A stretch of 33,895 nucleotides of DNA from Dehalococcoidia bacterium (GTDB lineage Bacteria > Chloroflexota > Dehalococcoidia > Lucifugimonadales > Lucifugimonadaceae): assembly GCA_030747175.1 (NCBI GenBank), contig JASLLE010000026.1, forward strand, positions 1 to 33,895, given 5' to 3'. Below are positions 15,660 through 23,218 of the stretch, piece by piece. The notes beneath the pieces were generated by a model, which had not been told where the DNA came from, made no database searches, and worked only from the letters and a program-made list of their open reading frames with translations. Position numbers and translations under genes: made by a program. Each line of letters begins with the position of its first letter. Position 1 is the first letter of the stretch.

Positions 15660-16405
15660 TGCAGATACCCGGGGTCGGGCTCCCTGAGCGCGGGCACCGC
15701 CAGATCAGCGTTCCGTGGCTGATAAAGGACGTACTCCTGGCGTCTGGAGCCGTGGTCGGCGTTGTGCTGGCGACGGTCATCGCAGTGGCTACCGTCGGCA
15801 ACCTGACGGGCCAGGATGACGACTGGCTCATCGAGGGCGAGTTCTTTGGTCTGCCGGCTCCATTGGTGCTGGCGATCTTGCTGGAGACCTTCTTCCTGGC
15901 GGCGGTGTTTCTCTACGCGGGAGTCAAGCGCGGGGCTATAGTCCGCCAGCTGGGATTCGTGCGGCCCGTGGGCCGAATGCCGTACCTCCTCGCGATCGCT
16001 GCGTGGCTCGTCGGGCTGGCGGCCCTGGTCGGGTGGGCCGGTCTGACCGAGATTATCGGCATCGAACTGCTGAAGATCCCGGACCCGCCTGAAGAGCTCG
16101 TGGATTACTCCGGCGCCCGGCTGGCGTTTCCGATCATCATCGTCGGGCTGTTCGGGCCTTTTTGCGAGGAGATCTTCTTCCGTGGTTTCGCACTTCCCGC
16201 GTTCGCCAGACGCTACGGGCTGTGGGGAGGCATATTCATCAGCGCCGTACTGTTTGCCATGTTCCACTTCAGCATCGGTGCGTTCGTGCCGATATTCATT
16301 TTTGGTATCGTCCTCGCGTGGCTTTATGTTCGGACCGGGTCGATCTACCCGAGCATGGTCGCCCACGCAACGCAAAACATCGTCGCGACCCTGGCATCCA
16401 CCTGA
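15659..16405 (+). CDS. CPBP-family intramembrane metalloprotease
   Basis: This 248-residue polytopic membrane protein has the three motifs of the CPBP/Abi (CaaX Rce1-like) family: EEIFFR (E170, E171, R175), FAMFH (F199-H203) and HATQN (H236-N240). About six to eight hydrophobic helices are evident. Members act as intramembrane proteases; their substrates are mostly unknown and include bacteriocin-immunity functions. The GTG start overlaps the MBL gene's stop (TAGTG), so the pair is probably made together. trpA follows after 50 bp and may be in the same transcript. Confidence 0.88.
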   Translation: MQIPGVGLPERGHRQISVPWLIKDVLLASGAVVGVVLATVIAVATVGNLTGQDDDWLIEGEFFGLPAPLVLAILLETFFLAAVFLYAGVKRGAIVRQLGFVRPVGRMPYLLAIAAWLVGLAALVGWAGLTEIIGIELLKIPDPPEELVDYSGARLAFPIIIVGLFGPFCEEIFFRGFALPAFARRYGLWGGIFISAVLFAMFHFSIGAFVPIFIFGIVLAWLYVRTGSIYPSMVAHATQNIVATLAST

Positions 16406-16455
16406 CCGTTAACCCATCTAGATCCCGCAATGACTAGAAAGACGATTTCACAACG

Positions 16456-17259
16456 ATGTCCGAGAGACTGAAAACAGCGTTTCAGCGCGCCCGGGACGAA
16501 GGCAGATCGGCGCTGGTGCCTTTCGTGACCATCGGCTACCCGTCCGTTGAGGCCACGCTGGAGATCGTTCCCGAGCTGGAGGCGGCGGGCGCGGACGTTA
16601 TCGAGCTTGGCGTGCCGTTCAGCGATCCACTGGCGGAGGGGCCGACGATCCAGAAATCAAGCCAGCACGCTCTCGATCAGGGGGTTTCTTCTGAAACCGC
16701 GATGGCGACGGTGCGCCGGTTGCGGGAGGCCGGTGTGACGGTCCCGCTCGTGTTCATGGGCTACTACAACCCCATCCTCTCGTACGGCCTGGAACGTTAC
16801 TGCAGGGACGCCGCGGACGCCGGGGCAGATGGATTGATTGTGCCGGACATTCCATCGGAGGAAAACGCGGAGCTGAAGGGGTTCGCTGAGAGCAGCGGAC
16901 TCGGCCTGATTCCGCTCATAGCGATCACCAGTCCCGGTCAGCGCGTCAGAGACGCTTGCGCCGCGGCGTCGGGTTTCATCTACTGCGTCGGGGTGCTGGG
17001 TGTTACCGGCGTCGGCGAGACGGCGTTCGATCGCGTGCACGGGCTGGTCGACGAGGTTCGCCGGCACACACAACTGCCCGTCGGCGTCGGGTTTGGGATT
17101 CGCACCGAGGACGACGTCCGAAAGGTTTCCGGGTTCGCCGATGCGGCTATCGTCGGGAGCGCCCTGGTGGACGTAATCGGCGCCGGCCCCGAGGAGACAT
17201 CGGCGGAACGCGCCGGCGCGTTCGTTCGTGAACTGGCCGCAGGGACTCGCGCCAGCTAA
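16456..17259 (+). CDS. trpA: Tryptophan synthase alpha subunit
   Basis: This 267-residue TIM-barrel protein cleaves indole-3-glycerol phosphate to indole and glyceraldehyde 3-phosphate, passing indole to TrpB. LVPFVTIGYPS, VIELGVPFSDPLAEGPTIQ, MGYYNPILSYG, GLIVPDIPSEE and the GVGFGIRTEDDV phosphate-binding segment are all present. Glu50 matches catalytic Glu49 of the Salmonella enzyme. The position of Asp60 there is Glu61 here (SDPLAEGP). The length is typical. trpB and other trp genes are not in the window; aroH follows, so this looks like a split aromatic cluster. Shine-Dalgarno support is weak. Confidence 0.95.
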   Translation: MSERLKTAFQRARDEGRSALVPFVTIGYPSVEATLEIVPELEAAGADVIELGVPFSDPLAEGPTIQKSSQHALDQGVSSETAMATVRRLREAGVTVPLVFMGYYNPILSYGLERYCRDAADAGADGLIVPDIPSEENAELKGFAESSGLGLIPLIAITSPGQRVRDACAAASGFIYCVGVLGVTGVGETAFDRVHGLVDEVRRHTQLPVGVGFGIRTEDDVRKVSGFADAAIVGSALVDVIGAGPEETSAERAGAFVRELAAGTRAS

Positions 17260-17358
17260 ACTGCTCGCCGCGCAGCCGACGAACTCCGGCCCGCGGCGTC
17301 AGGGCATCAAACGTTTCGCGCTTCGGCGCGATTCCGGGCCACATTCATTGGGAGCACG

Positions 17359-17727
17359 ATGACAGTTAGAGGTGTACGCGGGGCCACGACGGTGACCGAG
17401 GACACGCGGGAAGCGATTCTTGATGCGACGACCGAGTTGATAAACGAGGTCGTGGCCGCGAACGAGATCGATAAAGACGATCTCGCTTCGGTCCAGTTCA
17501 CGACCACCATGGACCTCGTCTCGGAGTTCCCGGCGGTCGCCGCACGGATGCTGGGGTGGGTTCACGTGCCGCTCATGAACAGTCACGAAATGGACGTGCC
17601 GCACGGCTTTCCCCGCTGCATACGCGTGCTGATGATGTGGAACACGGACCGTGCGCCGCAAGACATAAAACACATCTACTTGCGAGACGCGGTAAACTTG
17701 CGTGCGAAGCAGAGCAAACTGACCTGA
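17359..17727 (+). CDS. aroH: Monofunctional chorismate mutase, AroH class
   Basis: This 122-residue protein matches the trimeric AroH-type chorismate mutase, which converts chorismate to prephenate for Phe and Tyr synthesis. Features are VRGATTV with Arg7, HEMDV (E77, equal to Glu78 of B. subtilis), PRCIRVLMMWNTD (R89, equal to Arg90) and the IKHIYLRDAVNLR tail. Cys75 of B. subtilis corresponds to Ser or Asn here, which the family tolerates. ATG 17359 has GGGAG about 6 nt upstream. A UUCG-capped hairpin (CGCGC-TTCG-GCGCG, 17324-17337) lies in the spacer after trpA. Confidence 0.95.
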   Translation: MTVRGVRGATTVTEDTREAILDATTELINEVVAANEIDKDDLASVQFTTTMDLVSEFPAVAARMLGWVHVPLMNSHEMDVPHGFPRCIRVLMMWNTDRAPQDIKHIYLRDAVNLRAKQSKLT

Positions 17728-17826
17728 GAAGACAGGCAAATGAACGGTAGACCGGTGACATTCGCAAGCGCCTCAACCGCCCACCACTTTGTGCGCGGCG
17801 CTTTTACGCGCTTCACCCTGGTCCCG

Positions 17827-17853
17827 TTGTTTACGAGCTGGCGTCCCTATACC
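17827..17853 (+). promoter_or_regulatory. Possible promoter for the leader and first DAHP synthase
   Basis: TTGTTT (17827-17832) and TATACC (17848-17853) are separated by 15 bp, shorter than optimal. A start near 17860 would give a leader of about 240 nt before the DAHP synthase, including the leader peptide at 17955-18032. The assignment is weak. Confidence 0.3.
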
Positions 17854-17954
17854 TATAGCGGTTAGCTTTCCGCCCGGGCGCCCGTAAACTCCAAATTTCT
17901 CGCTGCCCCACGGTACCTCCGCGCGCGCTGCGTGCGCCACCACTCAAGGGTCAC

Positions 17955-18032
17955 ATGACTACACAACACACTTCCTCCACAAACAACTGCCCAATCTTTC
18001 ACCGCCGACGGTTCTTTTATCCACGCCGCTAA
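17955..18032 (+). CDS. Putative Phe/Tyr-sensing leader peptide
   Basis: ATG 17955 opens a 25-codon frame ending at TAA 18030-18032, with AAGGG 4 nt upstream as a ribosome site. The peptide is Thr/Ser/Asn-rich at first, then carries CPIF and ends RRRFFYPRR. The consecutive codons TTC TTT TAT (Phe-Phe-Tyr) at 18012-18020 fall in the left arm of a stem (18010-18017) that pairs with AAAGAACC at 18031-18038, beside the stop codon. It lies 67 bp upstream of a DAHP synthase gene, whose enzyme class is typically inhibited by Phe or Tyr. These are the hallmarks of a ribosome-mediated attenuator, as known for E. coli pheA and, as I recall, for aroR in Corynebacterium. Coding status is unproven. Confidence 0.6.
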   Translation: MTTQHTSSTNNCPIFHRRRFFYPRR

Positions 18033-18092
18033 AGAACCAGATCCCGCCAACTACACCCCCCACAGGACACCCCGATAACTCGAAAGAGCCAG
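18010..18092 (+). promoter_or_regulatory. Alternative mRNA pairings upstream of the DAHP synthase start
   Basis: GGTTCTTT (18010-18017), which carries the leader's Phe codons, can pair with AAAGAACC (18031-18038) perfectly, or with AAAGAGCC (18083-18090) using one G-U pair. The second partner ends 9 nt before the ATG at 18100 and overlaps the only purine-rich ribosome-site candidate. Both partners are followed by AG. No T-tract is present, so translational control or Rho is more likely than intrinsic termination. Confidence 0.45.
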
Positions 18093-18099
18093 TAACGAT

Positions 18100-19161
18100 A
18101 TGACTACCTCAAACGTAAACGTCGATCGCATGGATCGCCTCAGCACCCCGGACGAATACCTCTCGGAGCTTCCAATTACGCCCGAGGCGACGGCGCTCGT
18201 GGCACGCACCAGGAAAGAGCTGGAGGACATCATGGCAGGGGCGGATGACCGCATGGCCATACTGGTCGGCCCCTGTTCCATCCACGACGAGAAGGCCGGG
18301 CTTGAGTACGCCCGAAACCTGGCCAGGCTGGCCGAGCGCGTGAAGGACCGGATCCTGGTCGTTATGCGGGTCTACTTCGAGAAGCCCCGGACCACGGTCG
18401 GCTGGAAGGGCCTCATCAACGACCCGAACCTGAACGGCACATTTGACGTGGCGACCGGGCTGCGTCGTGGCCGCCGGTTCCTGTTGCAGGTGGCGGAGCT
18501 CGGGTTGCCCGCGGGCACCGAGTTTCTCGACCCGTTCACGCCGCAGTACATGGCGGACCTTGTGTCATGGGGCGCCATTGGAGCACGCACCACGGAGAGC
18601 CAGACGCACCGCCAGATGGCCAGCGGGCTGAGCATGCCCATCGGTTTCAAGAACGGGACCGGCGGCACGCTCCAGATCGCAGTGGACGCCATGGTCGCGG
18701 CCGAGTCTCCGCACGCATTTCTCGGGATCGACGGGGGAGGACGCGCCAGCGTCGTCCACACTACCGGCAACGTCGGCGTCCACCTGATTCTCAGGGGCGG
18801 AGCGGACGGCCCGAACTACGACGCTGATTCGGTGGCGAAGGCCACGGAACTTCTCGGCGCGAGCGGCGTGTCCGAGCGGCTTGTGATTGACTGCTCACAC
18901 GCCAACAGCAACAAAGACCACGACCGCCAGCCGATCGTTTTCCGTGATGTGATTCAGCAGCGTGTGGACGGCAACAATGCCGTCGCCGGAATCATGCTGG
19001 AAAGTCACCTCAACCCCGGCGCGCAGAAACTGATCAACGGCCTCGAAGGGCTCGACTACGGCGTCTCGATAACCGACGCCTGCATCGGCTGGGCCACGAC
19101 GGAGGAACTAATCCTGGAGGCGCACGGCGCGCTTTCCGGAAAGGTCAACGCAACTGTCTGA
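18100..19161 (+). CDS. aroF: DAHP synthase, type I-alpha (AroF/AroG/AroH-like)
   Basis: This 353-residue enzyme condenses phosphoenolpyruvate with erythrose 4-phosphate, the first step of the shikimate pathway. The enterobacterial I-alpha pattern is clear: an N-terminal extension, ILVGPCSIHD with the metal-ligand Cys, RVYFEKPRTTVGWKGLIND, GARTTESQTHR, DCSHANSNKDH and SITDACIGW. Enzymes of this type are usually inhibited by Phe, Tyr or Trp through the N-terminal region. It is preceded by a Phe/Tyr leader peptide and followed, 68 bp later, by a DAHP synthase of a different subfamily. The gene symbol denotes function only; the effector amino acid is not known. Confidence 0.93.
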   Translation: MTTSNVNVDRMDRLSTPDEYLSELPITPEATALVARTRKELEDIMAGADDRMAILVGPCSIHDEKAGLEYARNLARLAERVKDRILVVMRVYFEKPRTTVGWKGLINDPNLNGTFDVATGLRRGRRFLLQVAELGLPAGTEFLDPFTPQYMADLVSWGAIGARTTESQTHRQMASGLSMPIGFKNGTGGTLQIAVDAMVAAESPHAFLGIDGGGRASVVHTTGNVGVHLILRGGADGPNYDADSVAKATELLGASGVSERLVIDCSHANSNKDHDRQPIVFRDVIQQRVDGNNAVAGIMLESHLNPGAQKLINGLEGLDYGVSITDACIGWATTEELILEAHGALSGKVNATV

Positions 19162-19229
19162 ACCTCACGTCCGATACCAGGGCATCGGAAAGAATTGGCG
19201 GGCATCCACCGCCAGGGAGTTGAAGTTCG

Positions 19230-20279
19230 ATGATCGTCACAATGGAACGGCTGGCCACCGAGGAACAGATCCAGGCCGTCGTCACCAACGTCGCCGAGAC
19301 GCAGAACAGCACCGAGTTGATCCGCGGGGTTGAGCGTACGGTAATCGGGGTTGTCGGGGACCACATCAACGAGGATCTTCGGTCCGGGTTGGAAGCCCTG
19401 CCCGGGGTCGAGGCCGTGGTACGGATTACGAGGTCGTACAAACTCGGCAGCCGTGAGTTCCGACCGACCGACACCGTGGTCAACGTGAAGGGCGTCAAGA
19501 TCGGCGGCGGCAACGACCCCGTCGTGATGGCCGGGCCGTGCTCAGTCGAGTCCGAAGAACAGTTGATGGCGACGGCCGACGCCGTGAAAGCGGCGGGGGC
19601 GACCGTCCTCCGGGGCGGTGCGTTCAAGCCGCGAACGACGCCTTACTCCTTTCGCGGCCTGAAGGAAGAGGGCCTCAAGCTGCTCAGGGCCGCCTCCGAC
19701 AAGACCGGGTTGCCTGTAATCACGGAGTTGATGTCCGAAAAAGATGTCGAACTGGTCGCCGAGTACTCAGACATCCTCCAGATCGGCACGCGCAACGCCC
19801 AGAATTTCATGCTGCTGGACGCCGTCGGCGAGCTGGATAAACCGGTGCTGCTGAAGCGCGGAATGGCGAACTCGTACGACGACTGGCTGAACGCTGCCGA
19901 ATACATCCTGGCGGGTGGCAACCGGAACGTGATCCTGTGCGAGCGCGGCATTCGGACCTTCGAGACATACACCCGCAATACGCTGGATATCGCCGCTATC
20001 CCGGTGATCCATCGCCTGAGCCACCTGCCCGTCGTCGCAGACCCGAGTCACGGGACGGGACGGTGGCACATGGTGCTTCCGATGGGTGTCGCTGCAATAG
20101 CGGCGGGCGCAGATGGATTGCTGATCGAGGTCCATCCAAACCCGGACCACGCCATGTCAGACGGGCCACAGTCCGTCACCTTCGAGAACTTCGCCCGCCT
20201 TATGGACGGCGTACGCAGCGTCGCCGGGGTGGGTGCGGGCAACCGGGTTCCACTTCGCGCGCAACCCCTTGCCGTGTAG
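19230..20279 (+). CDS. aroF: DAHP synthase, type I-beta with N-terminal ferredoxin-like domain
   Basis: This 349-residue protein carries out the same reaction but is of the I-beta (Bacillus/Thermotoga) subfamily. Residues 1 to about 70 form a ferredoxin-like regulatory domain as in the Thermotoga enzyme ([20 protein letters not shown]). The catalytic barrel follows, with [52 protein letters not shown] and [19 protein letters not shown] 19230 has AGGGAG upstream. It is probably co-transcribed with the I-alpha gene. The combination suggests two differently regulated entries to the shikimate pathway. Confidence 0.94.
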   Translation: MIVTMERLATEEQIQAVVTNVAETQNSTELIRGVERTVIGVVGDHINEDLRSGLEALPGVEAVVRITRSYKLGSREFRPTDTVVNVKGVKIGGGNDPVVMAGPCSVESEEQLMATADAVKAAGATVLRGGAFKPRTTPYSFRGLKEEGLKLLRAASDKTGLPVITELMSEKDVELVAEYSDILQIGTRNAQNFMLLDAVGELDKPVLLKRGMANSYDDWLNAAEYILAGGNRNVILCERGIRTFETYTRNTLDIAAIPVIHRLSHLPVVADPSHGTGRWHMVLPMGVAAIAAGADGLLIEVHPNPDHAMSDGPQSVTFENFARLMDGVRSVAGVGAGNRVPLRAQPLAV

Positions 20280-20321
20280 GCTGATTCCCGAGGTTTCGAG
20301 TTTCAGACGAATGACAGGACA

Positions 20322-21266
20322 ATGAGCCTCCAATCCCAGCTCCAGAAGGCATCCCCCGGCCGCCCGAGCGTAGTCACCGTTGGCACGTTCGACGGCGTCC
20401 ACGTCGGACACGCGCGGCTGTTTGAGGTGACCACCGGGCTGGCCCGGAACATCGGCGCCGGCAGTATCGCCATCACGTTCAAATACCCCCCGCGCGAGTT
20501 GCTGAAACCCACCGCTCCGGTGCCGCACCTTGGCCCCTTGAGTGAGCGGCGTTCCCTCATAGCGGCGCTCGGTATCGACCATGTGATCGAGGTCGATTTC
20601 GACGATCAAATCCGCAACACCAGCGCCGATGAATTCGTGCGGATCCTGATGGCCGAACTGGATATGCAGGGCCTGGTCCTCGGCCCCGGCGCGACGGTCG
20701 GACGCGATCGCGGCGGCGACGAGACGCGCATGAAGGCCCTGAGCGACGAGCTGGGATTTGAGCTTCGGATCGTTCCGCCGGCGACGGTAAACGGGGTAGC
20801 AGCTCGTAGCACCAACATCCGCGCCGCCCTCTCGACCGGCGACATGGCTTCAGCGTCAGAGCTCCTGGGCCGGAACTTCAGCATCACCGGCATCGTCACC
20901 GAAGGAGATCGGAGGGGTCGTACGCTGGGATTCCCCACGGCGAACATCACGCCCGATCCCCACGGGGCATTGCCCGCTGATGGCATATACGCCTGCTACG
21001 TAACGACCGATAGAGGCCGTTATCTCGCCGCCACAAACGTCGGGGTTCGCCCGACATTCGACAACGGACCGCGCGTGATCGAACCCTTTCTCCTGGACTT
21101 TGAGGGCGATCTGTACGGTCACCGGATCAGCGTGGAGTTTATCGAGCGGCTGCGCGAGGAAGAGCGGTTCGAGAGCGTGGACGCGCTGATCGAGCAGATG
21201 AAGAACGACGTAAGGGACACACGCCGGGTCCTCGGCGCGGCCCGTCAGCAGTCAGGATCCCGTTGA
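20322..21266 (+). CDS. ribF: Bifunctional riboflavin kinase/FAD synthetase
   Basis: This 314-residue protein makes FMN and then FAD. The N-terminal nucleotidyltransferase domain has VGTFDGVHVGH (H27 and H30 of the HxGH motif) and a STNIRAALSTG segment equivalent to the second nucleotide-binding motif. The C-terminal flavokinase domain has GRTLGFPTANI, DGIYACYV, NVGVRPTF and the FIERLREEERFESVDAL helix. The length is normal. The Shine-Dalgarno AGGA is only 2 nt from the ATG, so the start is slightly uncertain. The TGA stop overlaps the tyrS TTG start. Confidence 0.95.
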   Translation: MSLQSQLQKASPGRPSVVTVGTFDGVHVGHARLFEVTTGLARNIGAGSIAITFKYPPRELLKPTAPVPHLGPLSERRSLIAALGIDHVIEVDFDDQIRNTSADEFVRILMAELDMQGLVLGPGATVGRDRGGDETRMKALSDELGFELRIVPPATVNGVAARSTNIRAALSTGDMASASELLGRNFSITGIVTEGDRRGRTLGFPTANITPDPHGALPADGIYACYVTTDRGRYLAATNVGVRPTFDNGPRVIEPFLLDFEGDLYGHRISVEFIERLREEERFESVDALIEQMKNDVRDTRRVLGAARQQSGSR

Positions 21267-22543
21267 GCGCTATGGACATCATCGAAGAACTACGCTGGCG
21301 GGGCTCTATCTACGACGCGACGCCCGGCACGGAAGAGATGCTGGCGCGCGAGAAGACGATCGTGTACGTCGGTTTCGACCCGTCCGCGCGCAGCCTCCAC
21401 ATCGGCAACATGGTCCCGATCATGGGACTTGTGCGGATGCAGCGCCACGGCCACTCACCGATCGCCATCGCGGGCGCGGGCACCGGAATGATCGGCGATC
21501 CTTCCGGCAGGGACGACGAGCGGCAACTGATGAGCGTTGCCGAAATAGACGACAACGTCGAGAACATCAAGCTCCAGCTGGCCCGGTTCATGGATTTCGA
21601 CACGAAGACCAACCCGGCGCGCATCATCAACAATGCTGACTGGTTGCGGAAGGTCGGGATGACCGACTTTCTCCGGGACGTCGGGAAGCACTTCACCGTC
21701 AATTACATGCTGGCGAAGGAGTCGGTGGCTTCTCGCATGGTCCGGGAGCAGGGCGTCTCGTACACGGAGTTCAGCTACATGCTGCTCCAGGCGTACGACT
21801 ACCTGGTGCTGCACGACGAGTACGGCTGTAATTTACAGATGGGCGGCTCAGACCAGTGGGGCAACATCCTCGCCGGGGTTGACCTGATCCGTCGCGCGCG
21901 CGGTCACCAGGCGCACGCCATGTCCTACCCGCTGATCACCACGGCATCCGGCGCGAAGTTCGGCAAGTCTGTCGGCGGCGCGCCGACGCTGGACCCGGAG
22001 GAGACCTCGCCGTATCGCTTCTACCAGTTCTGGATCAACGTCGATGACGCAGACGTCATCCCGTACATGAAGTTGTTCACGCTCATGGACCAGGACGAGA
22101 TCGCCGGGTACGAGGAGGCGGTATCTTCAGAACCACAGAAGCGGGAGGCGCAACGCGCCCTGGCCCGCACGGTGACGGAGATGGTGCACGGGTCGCAGGG
22201 AGTGGGGACGGCGCTGAGCGCTACCGATGTACTTTTTGGCGGCGAGATGGATGGTTTTTCGGCTGCCGAGCTGCTGGATATCTTCGCCGATGTGCCATCC
22301 GAAGAGATCGACCGATCCTCGCTCCTGGGCGAAGGCGTGCCGATAACTCAGCTCCTGACACAGGCCGGCGCTGCGAAGTCCAACGGCGAGGCCCGGCGAT
22401 TGATCGAGGGCGGCGGCGTGTCCCTGAACAATCGGCGAGTCAGCGACGGACGTGGACGCATATCGCTGGACGAGGCTATCGACGGCGAGGTACTGGTGCT
22501 CCGGCGTGGCGCACGCAACTACTTCATGCTCCGGCTGGTGTGA
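21263..22543 (+). CDS. tyrS: Tyrosyl-tRNA synthetase
   Basis: This 426-residue class I aminoacyl-tRNA synthetase charges tRNA-Tyr. Features are FDPSARSLHIGN (the HIGH signature in its HIGN form, H46-N49), GAGTGMIGDPSGR, MGGSDQWGNI, KFGKS (the KMSKS equivalent), and a C-terminal S4 RNA-binding domain (SNGEARRLIEGGGVSLN). TTG 21263 overlaps the ribF stop (TTGA) and has AGGA 5 nt upstream. ATG 21272 would remove only three residues. No T-box leader is seen. Its position next to the aromatic biosynthesis genes is functionally coherent. Confidence 0.96.
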   Translation: MSAMDIIEELRWRGSIYDATPGTEEMLAREKTIVYVGFDPSARSLHIGNMVPIMGLVRMQRHGHSPIAIAGAGTGMIGDPSGRDDERQLMSVAEIDDNVENIKLQLARFMDFDTKTNPARIINNADWLRKVGMTDFLRDVGKHFTVNYMLAKESVASRMVREQGVSYTEFSYMLLQAYDYLVLHDEYGCNLQMGGSDQWGNILAGVDLIRRARGHQAHAMSYPLITTASGAKFGKSVGGAPTLDPEETSPYRFYQFWINVDDADVIPYMKLFTLMDQDEIAGYEEAVSSEPQKREAQRALARTVTEMVHGSQGVGTALSATDVLFGGEMDGFSAAELLDIFADVPSEEIDRSSLLGEGVPITQLLTQAGAAKSNGEARRLIEGGGVSLNNRRVSDGRGRISLDEAIDGEVLVLRRGARNYFMLRLV

Positions 22544-22605
22544 TCGGCAAAACGTGGACAGAAATTCACATGCACATCACGCCATCCGGGTCTGACTGTC
22601 GCCAA

Positions 22606-23010
22606 AAATGTCATCCCGAGCGTAGTCGAGGGACCCTCACCAACTGGCTTTTATCCGGCCCAAACTGGAAAGTACGGATGCGATCGTCGGTGCGAAAAGG
22701 CTTGAGGACCTAACAGGCCTTTCGTGCACGGTGAGCCGCGCGGTTCAGGTCCCTCGTCCTTCCGATACCAGAAGGATCGGGATAACGATGGTTGTCCGTC
22801 CTTCGACGGCCTCAGGACACTTGACCGCCATCTCGCGACTTTCCTCCGGGTCTTCGAGAGCCTCAGGGCGCGCGTAGGGCTCAGGACACGACTACCGTCG
22901 CGACCCACCTCCAGACCTCCTCCCTCCCAGGGAGGAGGCTCGAAACGGCCCCCTCCTGATACAGCAGGAAGGGCAGGCTCCCAACCCTCTCCCACCTGGA
23001 GAGGGGACCA
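22606..23010. repeat. Composite cluster of intergenic repeat modules
   Basis: The 670-bp gap after tyrS holds no gene that I can support. In order it contains GTCATCCCGAGCGTAGTCGA (about 22609), CCCTCGTCCTTCCGATACCA with GAAGGATCGGGAT (22751-22783, near-identical to 31071-31103), CCTTCGACGGCCTCAGGAC (about 22800-22818), CTTCGAGAGCCTCAGGGCG (about 22852-22870), CCTCCTCCCTCCCAGGGAGG (about 22915-22934), CCCCCTCCTGATACAGCAGG, and CCCTCTCCCACCTGGAGAGG (about 22985-23008). Each type recurs elsewhere in the window. Confidence 0.7.
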
Positions 23011-23141
23011 CGTGATCGTGCTACGGCGTGGCGCGGGTGAGGAACCGGCGCATAAATTGAGTTGATGCGAACCGCGTTTGCCAACCGGAAGTTCACATCT
23101 ACTTCACGCCAAACAGGCCCGGGTATCGCTAAACTTGATCT

Positions 23142-23168
23142 ACGGCGCGACCATTGATGTCGCGCCGT
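23142..23168. promoter_or_regulatory. Perfect inverted repeat upstream of the aminotransferase gene
   Basis: ACGGCGCGAC (23142-23151) and GTCGCGCCGT (23159-23168) form a perfect 10-bp inverted repeat around a 7-nt spacer, about 50 bp before the aminotransferase start. No T-tract follows, so it reads as an operator or leader hairpin rather than a terminator. TAAACT near 23130 is a possible -10. Confidence 0.4.
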
Positions 23169-23218
23169 GGCGCGTCTAAACGCCAGCAACGATTTCAATG
23201 GCATCGCGACGGGAAGAA

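Noticed and set aside
22544-23200. CRISPR array in the repeat-rich gap after tyrS
   Set aside because: Units are of different families, unevenly spaced and in mixed orientation, with no regular spacers and no cas genes.
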